Origin: Gemmatimonadetes bacterium T265
Lineage (GTDB): Bacteria > Gemmatimonadota > Gemmatimonadetes > Gemmatimonadales > Gemmatimonadaceae
NCBI GenBank assembly: GCA_019973575.1
Contig: BPUI01000002.1
Coordinates: 310,001 to 374,000, forward strand
Direction: 5' to 3'
Length of the DNA: 64,000 nucleotides
Shown: in pieces, positions 1-8,625 of the stretch
Layout of the letters: every line of letters begins with the position of its first letter
Numbering within the stretch: the first letter of the stretch is position 1
The notes under the pieces: model-generated
Databases searched by the model: none
Seen by the model: only the letters and a program-made list of their open reading frames with translations
Told to the model about the DNA's origin: nothing
Position numbers and translations under genes: made by a program

Positions 1-366
1 CGGCGTGGGCGCCGCGGCGTCGAGCAGGTTGCCGCGTACCACGTTGACCATGGCCTCGTCGCTGAGGCGATCCAGCGCGTGCAGCCGGCGCAACGGCGCG
101 AGCCGTACGGCGGGCAGCCCCGCGGGCTCGATGGCGGCCAGGTCCCAGCCGGAGCCCTTCACGCACACGACCGCGACGTCGTCGCCCGCGAGGTCGCGCG
201 CGCGCGTCTTCACCGACGTGTTCCCGCCGCCGTGCCGCACGAGCGCCGGCTCGGCGCCGAGCAGGCGCGAGGTGTACACCCGCAGCGCGAGGGCCGCGTC
301 GTGGCCCCGGCGGCCGTAGTCGTCGACGAAGCGGCGGGCCTCGGCCGCGGACCAGCGGTTCTGCAT
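1..366 (-). CDS. Class II aldolase/short-chain dehydrogenase fusion, N-terminal part
   Basis: Only the first 122 codons are inside the window; the 3' end lies beyond base 1. The protein begins MQNRWSAAEA and soon shows the RHGGGNTSVK motif, followed by a CVKGSGWDL motif, both typical of the class II aldolase domain in bifunctional aldolase/short-chain dehydrogenase proteins (YuxG/RhaE-like, usually near 700 residues). These proteins cleave sugar 1-phosphates to DHAP and an aldehyde and oxidise or reduce the aldehyde. The ATG at 366 lies 12 bases past the mtnA stop, so the two are probably cotranscribed. That context suggests it acts on 5-(methylthio)ribulose-1-phosphate, which is inference. 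The C-terminal dehydrogenase domain cannot be seen here. Confidence 0.7.
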   Translation of the reverse strand, partial: MQNRWSAAEARRFVDDYGRRGHDAALALRVYTSRLLGAEPALVRHGGGNTSVKTRARDLAGDDVAVVCVKGSGWDLAAIEPAGLPAVRLAPLRRLHALDRLSDEAMVNVVRGNLLDAAAPTP

Positions 367-378
367 GGGACCGGGACC

Positions 379-1476
379 TCAGCGGAAGAGGGACGCGAGA
401 GTGTCCCCGAACGGCGGGCCGACGAGCCCACGCTCGGTGATGAAGCCGGCGACCAACGCGTGCGGCGTGACGTCGAACGCGGGGTTCCGCACCGCCACGC
501 CCTCGGGCGCCGTGCGGCGCGCGCCGACGCTCGTCACCTCGTCGCTCGCGCGTTCCTCGATGACGATGTCCTCGCCCGTCGGCGTGGCGAGGTCGAGAGT
601 GGACGACGGGCACGCGACGTACAGCGGGATGCCGAAGTGCCGCGCGAGTATGGCGACGCCGAGCGTGCCGATCTTGTTCGCGACATCGCCGTTGGCGGCC
701 ACGCGGTCGGTGCCGACGAGCACCAGGTCGACCAGCCCGCGCTGCATCGTGGCGGCGGCCATGCTGTCGGTGAGCAGGGTGACGTCGAGGCCGGCGCGCT
801 GCAGTTCGAACGCCGTGAGCCGCGCGCCCTGCAGCAGCGGTCGCGTCTCGTCCGCGTACACGCGAAAGCGCGTGCCGCGCCGATGCGCGAGGTACATCGG
901 CGCCGTGGCGGTGCCGATGCCGGTCGTGGCGAGCGCGCCGGCGTTGCAGTGCGTGAGGACCCCGCAGCCCGGGCGGATGAGGGCCACGCCGTGTCGCCCG
1001 ATCCCTTCACACAGCGCTTGGTCCTCGGCATGGATGCGCCGGGCCTCGTCGACCAGCGCGTCGTACAGGGCGGCGGCCTCGCACGCGTGCGCCGCCTCGT
1101 GACGGACGACGCGGGCCTGCAGGCGCCGCAGGGCCCACTGCAAGTTGACCGCGGTGGGCCGGGCGGACGCGAGATATGCCGCCTGTGCGGCGAGGCGCGC
1201 GCGGAAGGCGTCGACGGGTGCGGTGAGACTGGCCTGCATCGCCACGCAGAGCCCGTAGGCGCCCGCCACGCCGATGGCCGGGGCGCCGCGCACCTTCAGC
1301 GCGCGGATCGAGGCCCACACCTGCTCGACGCTCGCCTGCCGCTCCACGACGATCTCGAGTGGCAGCCGGGTCTGATCCAGCAGGTATAGCGTGTCGTCGT
1401 GCCACTCGAGCGTGGCCGGGACCGGGAGCGACGCCGACTCGGCGGCGCGCGCGGTCGCGCTCGGCACGGCGGTCAT
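379..1476 (-). CDS. mtnA: S-methyl-5-thioribose-1-phosphate isomerase
   Basis: Converts S-methyl-5-thioribose-1-phosphate to methylthioribulose-1-phosphate in the cytoplasmic methionine salvage pathway; the same fold also serves 5-deoxyribose-1-phosphate. The 365-residue product matches the usual family length and the eIF2B-like fold: an N-terminal KVRGAPAIGVAGAYGL motif, GVLTHCNAGALAT with the conserved catalytic Cys, a LLTDSMAAATM segment, and the DLVLVGTDRVAANGDVANKIGT block with the catalytic Asp. The ATG at 1476 (MTAVPSATAR) was chosen because homology starts shortly after it; the frame stays open upstream but is low-complexity. It precedes the aldolase/dehydrogenase gene on the same strand by 12 bases. 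Confidence 0.93.
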   Translation of the reverse strand: MTAVPSATARAAESASLPVPATLEWHDDTLYLLDQTRLPLEIVVERQASVEQVWASIRALKVRGAPAIGVAGAYGLCVAMQASLTAPVDAFRARLAAQAAYLASARPTAVNLQWALRRLQARVVRHEAAHACEAAALYDALVDEARRIHAEDQALCEGIGRHGVALIRPGCGVLTHCNAGALATTGIGTATAPMYLAHRRGTRFRVYADETRPLLQGARLTAFELQRAGLDVTLLTDSMAAATMQRGLVDLVLVGTDRVAANGDVANKIGTLGVAILARHFGIPLYVACPSSTLDLATPTGEDIVIEERASDEVTSVGARRTAPEGVAVRNPAFDVTPHALVAGFITERGLVGPPFGDTLASLFR

Positions 1477-2330
1477 ACGTCCAGCGGCGCGGCGCCCGGG
1501 GCCGCGTCGGGGATGCCCGCCGTGTCGGCCACCGTACCCCGCACCGTACCCCGACCCACCAGGCGTCGCACCCTGAGGGACGCGGTGACGCCGAACGCGT
1601 CGCCGCCCACGTGGCGCACGGGCTCGGCAACGCACGGCCTGGCGCCGAGCGCACCGCTATGCGATGTGCGCCGCACGCGGTTCACGCCGCGGGGCGTCGT
1701 CCCGGTAGCGCCGCGACACGAGACGGTCGTGTGATGATTCGGCCTCGCCACTTGACTCGCACGTTGACTTGACGGCTCCGGCGACCGCGGGATCCCCCGC
1801 ATCGGCGAGACGGTGCGGCCCTGGATCGTCGAGTTCGGGGCGCGGGATGCGGCCGGGCGGCACGCACACCCTCGCTGTGTGGACGTGAGTTGGCCGGCTG
1901 GTATCTAGCGGAGGCGTCATCCTGCGCGCAGGGTAGGGACGGTGTCAGCCCGGTGCTGGCGGGGTGGAGCCCGGACGCGGACACGGGACGGTAGCAGGGG
2001 CGGTCGCGGTGGGCGGGCGGGACCGCACGGCCCACCACGACGACACGCTCGGCCGGGACGTGGTTTGGAACACGGCCGCCATCCGCCCGCACTGCGGCGA
2101 GCAGCTCGTCGTCGAGGATGGCGCCCTCGACGACGGCGCTCTCGAGCGCCGCCTCCCCGCGCCGGGCGCCGGGTCCCGCGTGCACGACGCCGGTCGGCGC
2201 GGTCGCTGCGCCGGCGCCCGGGCCCTTGCCGGGTGCCGGGAGGTGGTGCAGCGACCCGTCGAGACCACCAGAGATTCCGCGACCGTGTCGTGCCGTAGGC
2301 GGGAGCGCTCACGCGCGGCCCGGCGCGGCC
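1477..2330. other. Region without a supported gene
   Basis: About 850 bases between mtnA and the RCC1 pseudogene carry several overlapping reading frames on both strands, but none gives a recognisable protein. One minus-strand frame ends with a TGA at 1473-1475 that overlaps the mtnA start as ATGA and has codon-like GC at third positions for its last 55 codons. It could be the tail of a lost upstream partner, but I do not recognise it. I see no tRNA and no insertion-sequence ends. Confidence 0.4.
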
Positions 2331-2368
2331 CGCGCGCCCCGTCCCGTGATGCCGGAACGGGGCGCGCG
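2331..2368 (-). terminator. Hairpin downstream of the RCC1 pseudogene
   Basis: A perfect 12-base inverted repeat (CGCGCGCCCCGT at 2331-2342 pairing with 2357-2368) encloses a 14-base loop. It begins 9 bases past the TAG at 2377-2379 of the frameshift-corrected lipoprotein frame. There is no clear T run, as is common in GC-rich genomes, so terminator function is inferred from position and stem strength. Confidence 0.5.
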
Positions 2369-2376
2369 CCGTGGGG

Positions 2377-4297
2377 CTACGGTGTCACGGAGCCGCCGCC
2401 GAAGTCGTCGAAGGTGGCGCCGCTCGCGCCGACGTCGACGAGGCCGATGTAGCCGCCGCGCCCGCCGAAGTACGCCTGGTCGGCCGCGCCGAGCGTGACC
2501 GTGCCGGACGAGGGCGCCGTTCCGGTACACCTCGACCGTGCCGGCCGCCGTCGCACGCGCGCCCAGCTGGTCGCCGGCCGCGAAGGCCACCGCGAGCGCC
2601 GGGTACGCGGTCCCGGCCGCGGGCGGCGCGCGCAGCGCGGCCACGCGCACCACCCCGGCCTGCGGGTCGTAGGTGACCGTGATCGCGCCGAGCGTGTGGT
2701 TCGCCGGGTCCTGCCCCTTGAGCACCAGCCCCTGCGCGCTCGCGCGCCCGGCGGCGTCCAGGCGCGTGAGCATGACGAACGCCTCCTGCGCCGTGCCGAA
2801 CGCGTTCGGCGCCCAGCCGATGCCGCCGCCGAGACCGACGGCCCCGTGCTGCTGGCTGACGCGGAAGAAGAGCGGGGCCGCGAAGCCGCCCCAGTTGGCG
2901 CCGAGCGCGCCGTCGGCGCGGCTGAAGGCGTCGAGCACCGGGGTGGCCGGGAAGCTCGCGACGACGGTGACGGCCTGCGTGGCCTGCGTCGCCGGCGCAT
3001 AGGTCGCGCTCCCCGCCTGGTTCGCGGCGACCGTGCACGCGCCGCCGGCGACGAAGCTGACCGTGCTCCCGCTCACCGCGCAGGTTGCGGGCGTGAGGCT
3101 CGAGAACACGACGGTGTTGCCCGAGGCGCCGCCGGTGGCCGCGACGGCGTACGTCGCGCCGACGCGGGCGGGGCTCGGCGGCGTCGACGTGAAGGCGATC
3201 GCCTGCGGCCGGAGCGCGACCGTGATCGTCTGCGTCGCCTGCGTGGCGGGGGCGTACGTGGCGTTGCCGGCCTGGTCGGCCGCGAGCGTGCACGCGCCGG
3301 CGGCGACGAAGCTGACCGCGGCCGTGGCGGTCGCGCCGGCCGGCACGGTGCACGTGGCCGGGGTGAGCGAGGCGAGCGCGGCCGCCAGCCCCGAGGTGGC
3401 CGCGGCGGTCGCGGTGTAGGGCGTGCCGACGTAGGCCGGGCTTGGGACGACCGAGGTGAAGGCGACCGTCTGCGTGGCCTTGCTCACGGTCACGCTCGCG
3501 GCGTAGCTGGCCGTGTCGCCGTCCTGGTCGATGACCTTGCCCCGGACCGTGAGCGGGCCGGCGGCCGCCGGCGTGCAGGACGCGCTCGCGCTGCTCGTCG
3601 CGGCGCCGTACGTGCCGGTGCCGCAATCGAAGGCGTAGGTGAACGTCGTCGCCTCGGGGTGGCCGGGCACCTGGGGGTTGGCGAGCGTGAGCACGAACGG
3701 CTGGGTGGCGACCGCGGTGCTGGGCGCCGAGAACGCGGCGGTCGGGAGCACGATCGTCGTGACCGGTGTGGCGGTCCGGGTCGCCGGCGCCTGGCCGTTC
3801 GCGTTGTTCCCCCAGCACTCGACCACCCCGTCGGCGCGGAGCGCGCAGCTGTGAAACGTGCCCGCGCTCACCGCTCGGAAGTAGTCGCTGGTGGGCGCGC
3901 GGACCGCGGGCGCCTCGCCGTCATCGTTGAGCCCCTAGCACTCGACGACCCCGTCGGTGCGCACGGCGCACGTATGCAGGTGGCCCGTGCTCACGGCCGT
4001 GAACGTGCGGGCCGCGGCCGTGCGCGTCGCGGGCGCCTGGCCGAAGAGGTTGGATCCCCAGCACTCGACGACGCCGTCGCCGCGCACGGCGCAGGTGTGG
4101 AACTCGCCGGCGTCCACGGCCGTGAACGCGCGCGGCGTGTACATGCGGAGTGCGGACGGCGCGCCGGGGTGGCGGAGGGCGGGCGAGACCAGGGTGTGCT
4201 GATCGCTACATGCGGCGGCGCCCAGCGTCAGGAGGACGGCTGTGGCGGCGGCCGCCATGCGGCGCACCAGAGTCGGGAAGGGCATTGGTCGGGGCAC
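2377..4297 (-). pseudogene. RCC1-repeat/Ig-like lipoprotein, broken by an amber codon and a frameshift
   Basis: The N-terminal part (4297 to 3938) has a lipoprotein signal ending LTLGAAAC and two RCC1-type repeats of the form HTCAVRxDGVVECWG. At 3935-3937 the conserved Trp codon of the next ECWG motif is TAG instead of TGG, and the frame continues unbroken afterwards through another RCC1 repeat, a PKD-like segment with FDCGTG, two MBG/Ig-like repeats (xTPATC, GACTxAANQAG) and a C-terminal lectin-like domain. Near 2505 a one-base shift is needed to reach the tail (GTVTLGAADQAYFGGRGGYI), which ends at the TAG at 2377. The product would be a surface-anchored protein like the intact paralogue at 13289-15622. 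Two lesions point to a pseudogene or to assembly errors. Confidence 0.75.
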
Positions 4298-4415
4298 GGT
4301 TGACGGGACCCCGGCACGGGCCGGGGCGCGGTGGTGTGGACGTCCACGCGCAGGCGGAGCGACCGCGCAGGACGTCGCATACCGTCCATCGCGACACCGC
4401 GGCAGATTCCTTCAC

Positions 4416-5051
4416 ATGCTCGTGCCCCCGCCGGCCGATGACCCGACGCCGGGCCCGTCGGACCCGCCAGCCGCCCAGCCGGGCGCGGTCACGCGCGGCC
4501 TCCGCGCCGCCCGTGCCGGCGACCCGGCCGCGTGGGACGCGCTGTACACGCAGCTCTACGACGAGCTGCGCCACCTCGCGCGCCGCGTGCGCGCCGGGCG
4601 CGCCGGCGCGACGCTCTCCACCACCGCGCTCGTCCACGAGGCGTACCTCAAGCTCGACCCCGCCATGGGGCTCGCCGGCGAGCGGCGGGCGGACTTTTTT
4701 GCCCTGGCCGCCTGGGCGATGCGCGGCGTACTGATGGACGCCGCGCGCCGGCACGGCGCCGGGAAGCGCGGCGGCGGGATGCTCCACGTCACGCTCGGCG
4801 AGGACGCGGCCGCGTCGGTGCGCCCCGACGAACTGCTCGCCCTGGACGAGGCGCTCGAGCGGCTGCGGGCGATCGACCCGCGACGCGCCCGGGTCGTCGA
4901 CTACCGCTTCTTCGCCGGCCTCACCACCCTCGAGACGGCCGAGCTGCTCGGCGCGTCGGTCTCCACCGTCGAGCGCGACTGGCGCACCGCGCGCGCGTGG
5001 CTGCTCCAGGAGCTCGGCGACGGCGCCGCGGCGGCCGTCCGCGCCGGCTGA
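4416..5051 (+). CDS. ECF-family RNA polymerase sigma factor (Ser/Thr kinase-linked type)
   Basis: The 211-residue protein has sigma-70 region 2 (AWDALYTQLYDELRHLARRV, then TTALVHEAYLKL and FFALAAWAMRGVLMDAARR) and region 4 (LDEALERLRAIDPRRARVVDYRFFAGLTTLETAELLGASVSTVERDW). This layout is that of the TIGR02999-type ECF group, which is commonly encoded beside Ser/Thr kinases and has no classical anti-sigma factor. The start at 4416 follows the low-complexity upstream frame and gives the usual length. Its TGA overlaps the ATG of the kinase gene by one base, so the two are translationally coupled. The kinase is the probable regulator, by analogy with characterised pairs; the target promoters are not evident. 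Confidence 0.88.
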   Translation: MLVPPPADDPTPGPSDPPAAQPGAVTRGLRAARAGDPAAWDALYTQLYDELRHLARRVRAGRAGATLSTTALVHEAYLKLDPAMGLAGERRADFFALAAWAMRGVLMDAARRHGAGKRGGGMLHVTLGEDAAASVRPDELLALDEALERLRAIDPRRARVVDYRFFAGLTTLETAELLGASVSTVERDWRTARAWLLQELGDGAAAAVRAG

Positions 5052-7729
5052 TGCCCGCCGACACGCCGTGGGCGCGCGCGCTCGCCGTGTTCGACGAGGC
5101 GCTCGACGCGCCCGACGCCGCCGAGCGCGCGCGGGTGGTCGACGGGGCCTGCGCGGGCGACCCGGCCCTGCGCGCGGCGGTCGAGCGGCTGCTCCGCGCC
5201 GACGCCGCCGACTCCTCCCTGCTCGACACGCCCGCCTCCGAGCACGCCGCGGCGCTCGTGGACGATCCGCCCGCCGCTCCCGCCGGGCGGCAGGTCGGCC
5301 CCTACCGCCTCGTGCGCGAGCTCGGGCGCGGCGGGATGGGCGTCGTCTACCTGGCCGAGCGCACCGACGTGCCGCTGCGGGTCGCCCTCAAGCTCGTGCG
5401 CGGCGGGGTAGCCGCCCCCGACCACGTGGCGCGCTTCCTTCTCGAGCGCCGCGTGCTCGCCCGGCTCGCGCACCCGCACATCGCGCGGCTGCTCGACGCC
5501 GGGGTGGCGGACGACGGCACGCCCTGGTTCGCGATGGAGTACGTGGACGGGGAGCCGATCGACCGATTCTGCGACGGGCGTCGGCTCGGCGTCGCCGCGC
5601 GGGTGACGCTGGTGGAGCAGGTGTGCGAGGCGGTGCAGTACGCGCACGCGAACCTCGTCGTGCACCGCGACCTCAAGCCGTCGAACGTGCTCGTCACCGC
5701 CGACGGCGCGGTGAAGCTGCTCGACTTCGGTATTGCCAAGCTGCTGGCGGAGGGTGCCGCGGACGGCGCCGCGCCGGACGACGGCGCGACGGGGGTCGGC
5801 ACGCGGCTGATGACGCCCGACTACGCCGCGCCCGAGCAGGTGCGCGGCGAGCGGGTGACCACCGCCACCGACGTCTACGCGTTAGGCGTGGTGCTCTACG
5901 AGCTGCTCGCCGGCCGCCGGCCGTACGCGACGCCGGGCGCGTCGCCGGCCGCGGTCGAGCGGCTGGTGCTCGCGGCCGACCCACCCCGCCCCTCCGCGGC
6001 CGCGGTGCGGGCCGGCGCGAGCGGCGACCGGGCGGCGGCCACGCCGGAGGCCGTCGCCGCGGCGCGCGGGACCACCCCCGAGCGGCTGCGCCGCGCGCTC
6101 GCCGGCGACCTGGACACGATCGTCCTCAAGGCGCTCGACGAGGCGCCGGCGCGCCGGTACGCCTCCGCCGAGCAGCTGCGCGACGACCTCCATCGCCACC
6201 GCGTGGGGCTGCCGGTGCTCGCGCGCCCCGACACGCTCGGCTACCGCACGCGCACGTTCGTACGCCGCCACCGCGTGCTCGTCGCGGCCGGCGCGACGGC
6301 GGCGACCGTGCTCGCCGGCTTCGCGGGGGCGATGACCTACCAGCAGGCGCAGACCGCGCGCGCGCTCCGCCGGGCGGAAGCCGAGAGCGCCAAGGCCCGC
6401 GAGGTGACCCGCGTCCTCATCGGGGTCTTCCGCGACGCCGACCCGTACCAGCAGCCGGCCGACACGGCCGGGGGTGTCGCGACGGCGGAGGCGCTGCGGC
6501 TCGGCACGGCGCGGATCGAGCGCGAGCTGGTCGGGCAGCCCGAAGTGCGCGGCGAGGTGCTCCACGCGCTCGGCGTGATCCAGCGGAACCTCGGCAGTAC
6601 CGGACAGTCGGAACGGCTGCTCCGGCAGTCGATCGCGGAGCGCCTCCGCGTGCTCGGCGCGCCGCGCCGCCCCGACCGCGAGCTCGCCGCGCTGCTCACC
6701 GACCTGGGCGTGACGCTCCGCCAGCGGAGCGACTACATGGGCGCCGACTCGATCCTTTCCCAGGCCCTGGCGATGCGCCGCGCCCTGCTCCCTGCGGACC
6801 ATCCGGACGTCGCGGCGACGCTGCTCGAACTCGGGATCGTGCGCCGCTACCGTGGGGAGTACGCCGACGCCGGGCGACTGCTGCGCCAGGCTGCGGCGAT
6901 CGGCGAGCAACGGGCCGACGGCCCGGAGCTCGCGACGACGCTCCAGCAACTCGCCGTGGTACGCGCAGCGTCGGGCGGGTTGGACGACGCCGAACGCCTG
7001 CTGCGCCAGGCCGTCGCGATGCGCGAGCGGGTGCTCGGGCGCGGGCACCCGGCCGTCGCCAGCACGCTGGTCGAGTTGGCCGACGTGCTGGACGACATCG
7101 GACGACCCGACGCGGCCGAGGGCGCGGCGCGCGAGGCGCTTGCCATCCAGCGCCGGCGCCTCGCCCCCGGGCACCCGGAAATCCTGGCCACCGAGTCGAC
7201 ACTGTCGCTGATCCTCTGGGATCAGGGGAAGCGCGCCGAGGCCGAGCGGCTGCAGCGCGCGGTGCTCGCCGGGCGGCGGCGGCTCACCGGCGACTACCAC
7301 CGCGACGTGGCGGGGAGCCTGCACAACCTGTCGCGCATGCTGCACGGGCGCGGCGACCTGGCGGGCGCCGAGAGGGCGGCGCGGCGGACGATCGCGATTT
7401 ACGTCCGGCTCAACGGCGAGGGCGGGGACCTCGGCCCGCTTCTCGCGGACCTCGCGGTGATCCGCCACGAGCGGGGGGACGACGACGAGGCGACCCGCCT
7501 GGCCCGGCGCGTCGTGGCGGCGAGCAGCGGGGCGGTCTGGCTGTGGGACCGGGAGTCGGCGCGCCGGCTGCGCGAGCTGGCGGCGGTGCTGGGCGGCCGT
7601 GGCGACTGCGTCGGGGCGCGCATGCTGGAGGCGCGAGCGGACGCGATCGCCGCGACGCTCGCCCCGCCGGGCGTCGCCGCCCACCGGCCGACTCCGACGC
7701 GCGACCCCTGCGGCGTACGCGGCCGCTAA
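5051..7729 (+). CDS. Membrane Ser/Thr protein kinase with C-terminal TPR repeats
   Basis: An 892-residue PknB-type kinase. The catalytic domain spans about residues 83-360: glycine loop GRGGMGVVYLAE, ATP-binding Lys114, catalytic loop HRDLKPSNV with Asp207, DFG with Asp225, and the YAAPEQVRG activation-segment end. A single hydrophobic segment near residues 410-430 (VLVAAGATAATVLAGFAG) suggests an inner-membrane anchor. Residues from about 470 to 860 form a run of kinesin-light-chain-type TPR repeats (for example ERLLRQSIAERLRVLG and ATLLELGIVRRYRGEY), presumably outside the membrane or for partner binding. It overlaps the upstream sigma-factor gene by one base and probably controls that factor. 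A strong hairpin follows 70 bases downstream. Confidence 0.92.
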   Translation: MPADTPWARALAVFDEALDAPDAAERARVVDGACAGDPALRAAVERLLRADAADSSLLDTPASEHAAALVDDPPAAPAGRQVGPYRLVRELGRGGMGVVYLAERTDVPLRVALKLVRGGVAAPDHVARFLLERRVLARLAHPHIARLLDAGVADDGTPWFAMEYVDGEPIDRFCDGRRLGVAARVTLVEQVCEAVQYAHANLVVHRDLKPSNVLVTADGAVKLLDFGIAKLLAEGAADGAAPDDGATGVGTRLMTPDYAAPEQVRGERVTTATDVYALGVVLYELLAGRRPYATPGASPAAVERLVLAADPPRPSAAAVRAGASGDRAAATPEAVAAARGTTPERLRRALAGDLDTIVLKALDEAPARRYASAEQLRDDLHRHRVGLPVLARPDTLGYRTRTFVRRHRVLVAAGATAATVLAGFAGAMTYQQAQTARALRRAEAESAKAREVTRVLIGVFRDADPYQQPADTAGGVATAEALRLGTARIERELVGQPEVRGEVLHALGVIQRNLGSTGQSERLLRQSIAERLRVLGAPRRPDRELAALLTDLGVTLRQRSDYMGADSILSQALAMRRALLPADHPDVAATLLELGIVRRYRGEYADAGRLLRQAAAIGEQRADGPELATTLQQLAVVRAASGGLDDAERLLRQAVAMRERVLGRGHPAVASTLVELADVLDDIGRPDAAEGAAREALAIQRRRLAPGHPEILATESTLSLILWDQGKRAEAERLQRAVLAGRRRLTGDYHRDVAGSLHNLSRMLHGRGDLAGAERAARRTIAIYVRLNGEGGDLGPLLADLAVIRHERGDDDEATRLARRVVAASSGAVWLWDRESARRLRELAAVLGGRGDCVGARMLEARADAIAATLAPPGVAAHRPTPTRDPCGVRGR

Positions 7730-7800
7730 CGAGACAGGGAGCGGACGGGCCGGCGCCTGTCGGTACCCCCGTCCGCGGGGCCGCCGCGCGGCGAGGCGCT

Positions 7801-7837
7801 GCGCGGGGCGCGCCCGACTACCGGGCGCGCCCCGCGC
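7801..7837. terminator. 16-bp perfect hairpin after the kinase gene
   Basis: GCGCGGGGCGCGCCCG at 7801-7816 pairs perfectly with 7822-7837 around a 5-base loop ACTAC. It lies 71 bases past the kinase stop codon and is the strongest stem in this gap. It has no U-tract. Termination for the sigma factor-kinase operon is the simplest reading. Confidence 0.55.
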
Positions 7838-7875
7838 TCCCCCACCATCCGCGAACCGCGCCGAATTCCTTCACC

Positions 7876-8012
7876 GCCCGCTACATCGCTGCGCGCTCCT
7901 CGTCCCGGTCACGCACCGGGCCCACGCGGCCGAGCAGGACTTCGCGCTCGTCCGGGTGTGCGACGCCTTAGTCCGCGCCGGCACTGCGCTCGTCAAGCAC
8001 GTGCGCGCCGGG
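7876..8012 (+). pseudogene. Relic of an IS110/IS1111-type transposase (short internal fragment)
   Basis: One frame reads LLVPVTHRAHAAEQDFALVR, then VCDALVRAGTALVKHVRAG, closely resembling the DEDD-domain segment of IS110/IS1111-family transposases, where RDALVRARTxLVNHVRG is typical. No start codon, catalytic Asp/Glu residues or terminal repeats are seen around it, and the frame degenerates on both sides. I take it as a decayed insertion-sequence remnant. The match rests on pattern memory over about 45 residues. Confidence 0.45.
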
Positions 8013-8625
8013 CCGCGTGATCGCGCCATGCCGCGCCACCGAACGTCCAACCGCTGTCACCGTGCCCCGCGGGCGGCACGGCCCGACTTCCCTGAGCCCA
8101 GCGCGCCGCGTGCGCCTGAGTTCCCCCGCCCGGACCGGGCGACGGCGAGGTCGTTTCGTGCCCACGGACCGGATCCATACGCAGGCGTAAGTGGCGACGT
8201 TCAACAAGTAGATCAGGACCGGCCCCTGGACGCGGTACGCCGTCACGCGGCGCGGTGTCGCCCACCCACCGCCAGGCGCGGTCGGGCTCGCGGCGAACGA
8301 TGCACGGCTGGCGTAGGGGGCGCCGGCGGACGGGCGTGGGCGGCAGGGACGAGGTCGGGCGGGTGCGACGCGAGGGCAGCATGGGAGTTCAGCGCTTGGC
8401 GTTCCGCACGTGCGCGGGGTGAACGGCACGGGAGCGACCGTAAGCCCGGCGGCCGACTGCCCTGCCACCCGCGAGGCTGTTCGCTCGTCGCGCTGCACGC
8501 CCTGGAGCAGCGGAAGCGGTGACGCGCGCGTGTCCTGGAGAGCACGGCGGACGGCGCGGGCACTCAGGCGCCGTGCGGACCTGCCCGCCGCGCCAGCGAG
8601 CGCCACCCCCGCAGAACCATCCGCC
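8013..8625. other. Non-coding stretch between transposase relic and apbE
   Basis: Overlapping frames exist on both strands, but none shows recognisable domains or a convincing start. A slightly AT-richer patch near 8160-8220 reads on the minus strand as a short hydrophobic stretch (VLIYLLNVATYACVW), which I could not extend into a credible protein. No promoter for apbE was identified with confidence. Confidence 0.35.

Noticed and set aside
1473-1650. Minus-strand coding-like tail (ending DAAPGAAPLDV) overlapping the mtnA start by ATGA
   Set aside because: Third-position GC looks coding-like, but no start, domain or homology was recognised and the frame decays upstream; kept only as a note in the gap feature.
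5882-7684. A 600-codon minus-strand frame antisense to the kinase-TPR gene
   Set aside because: The composition is shadow-like and no family is recognisable, while the plus-strand TPR repeats are clear.
8160-8290. Minus-strand stretch with a hydrophobic motif (VLIYLLNVATYACVW) that could suggest a membrane protein end
   Set aside because: The frame has no credible start or extension and the composition changes abruptly on both sides.
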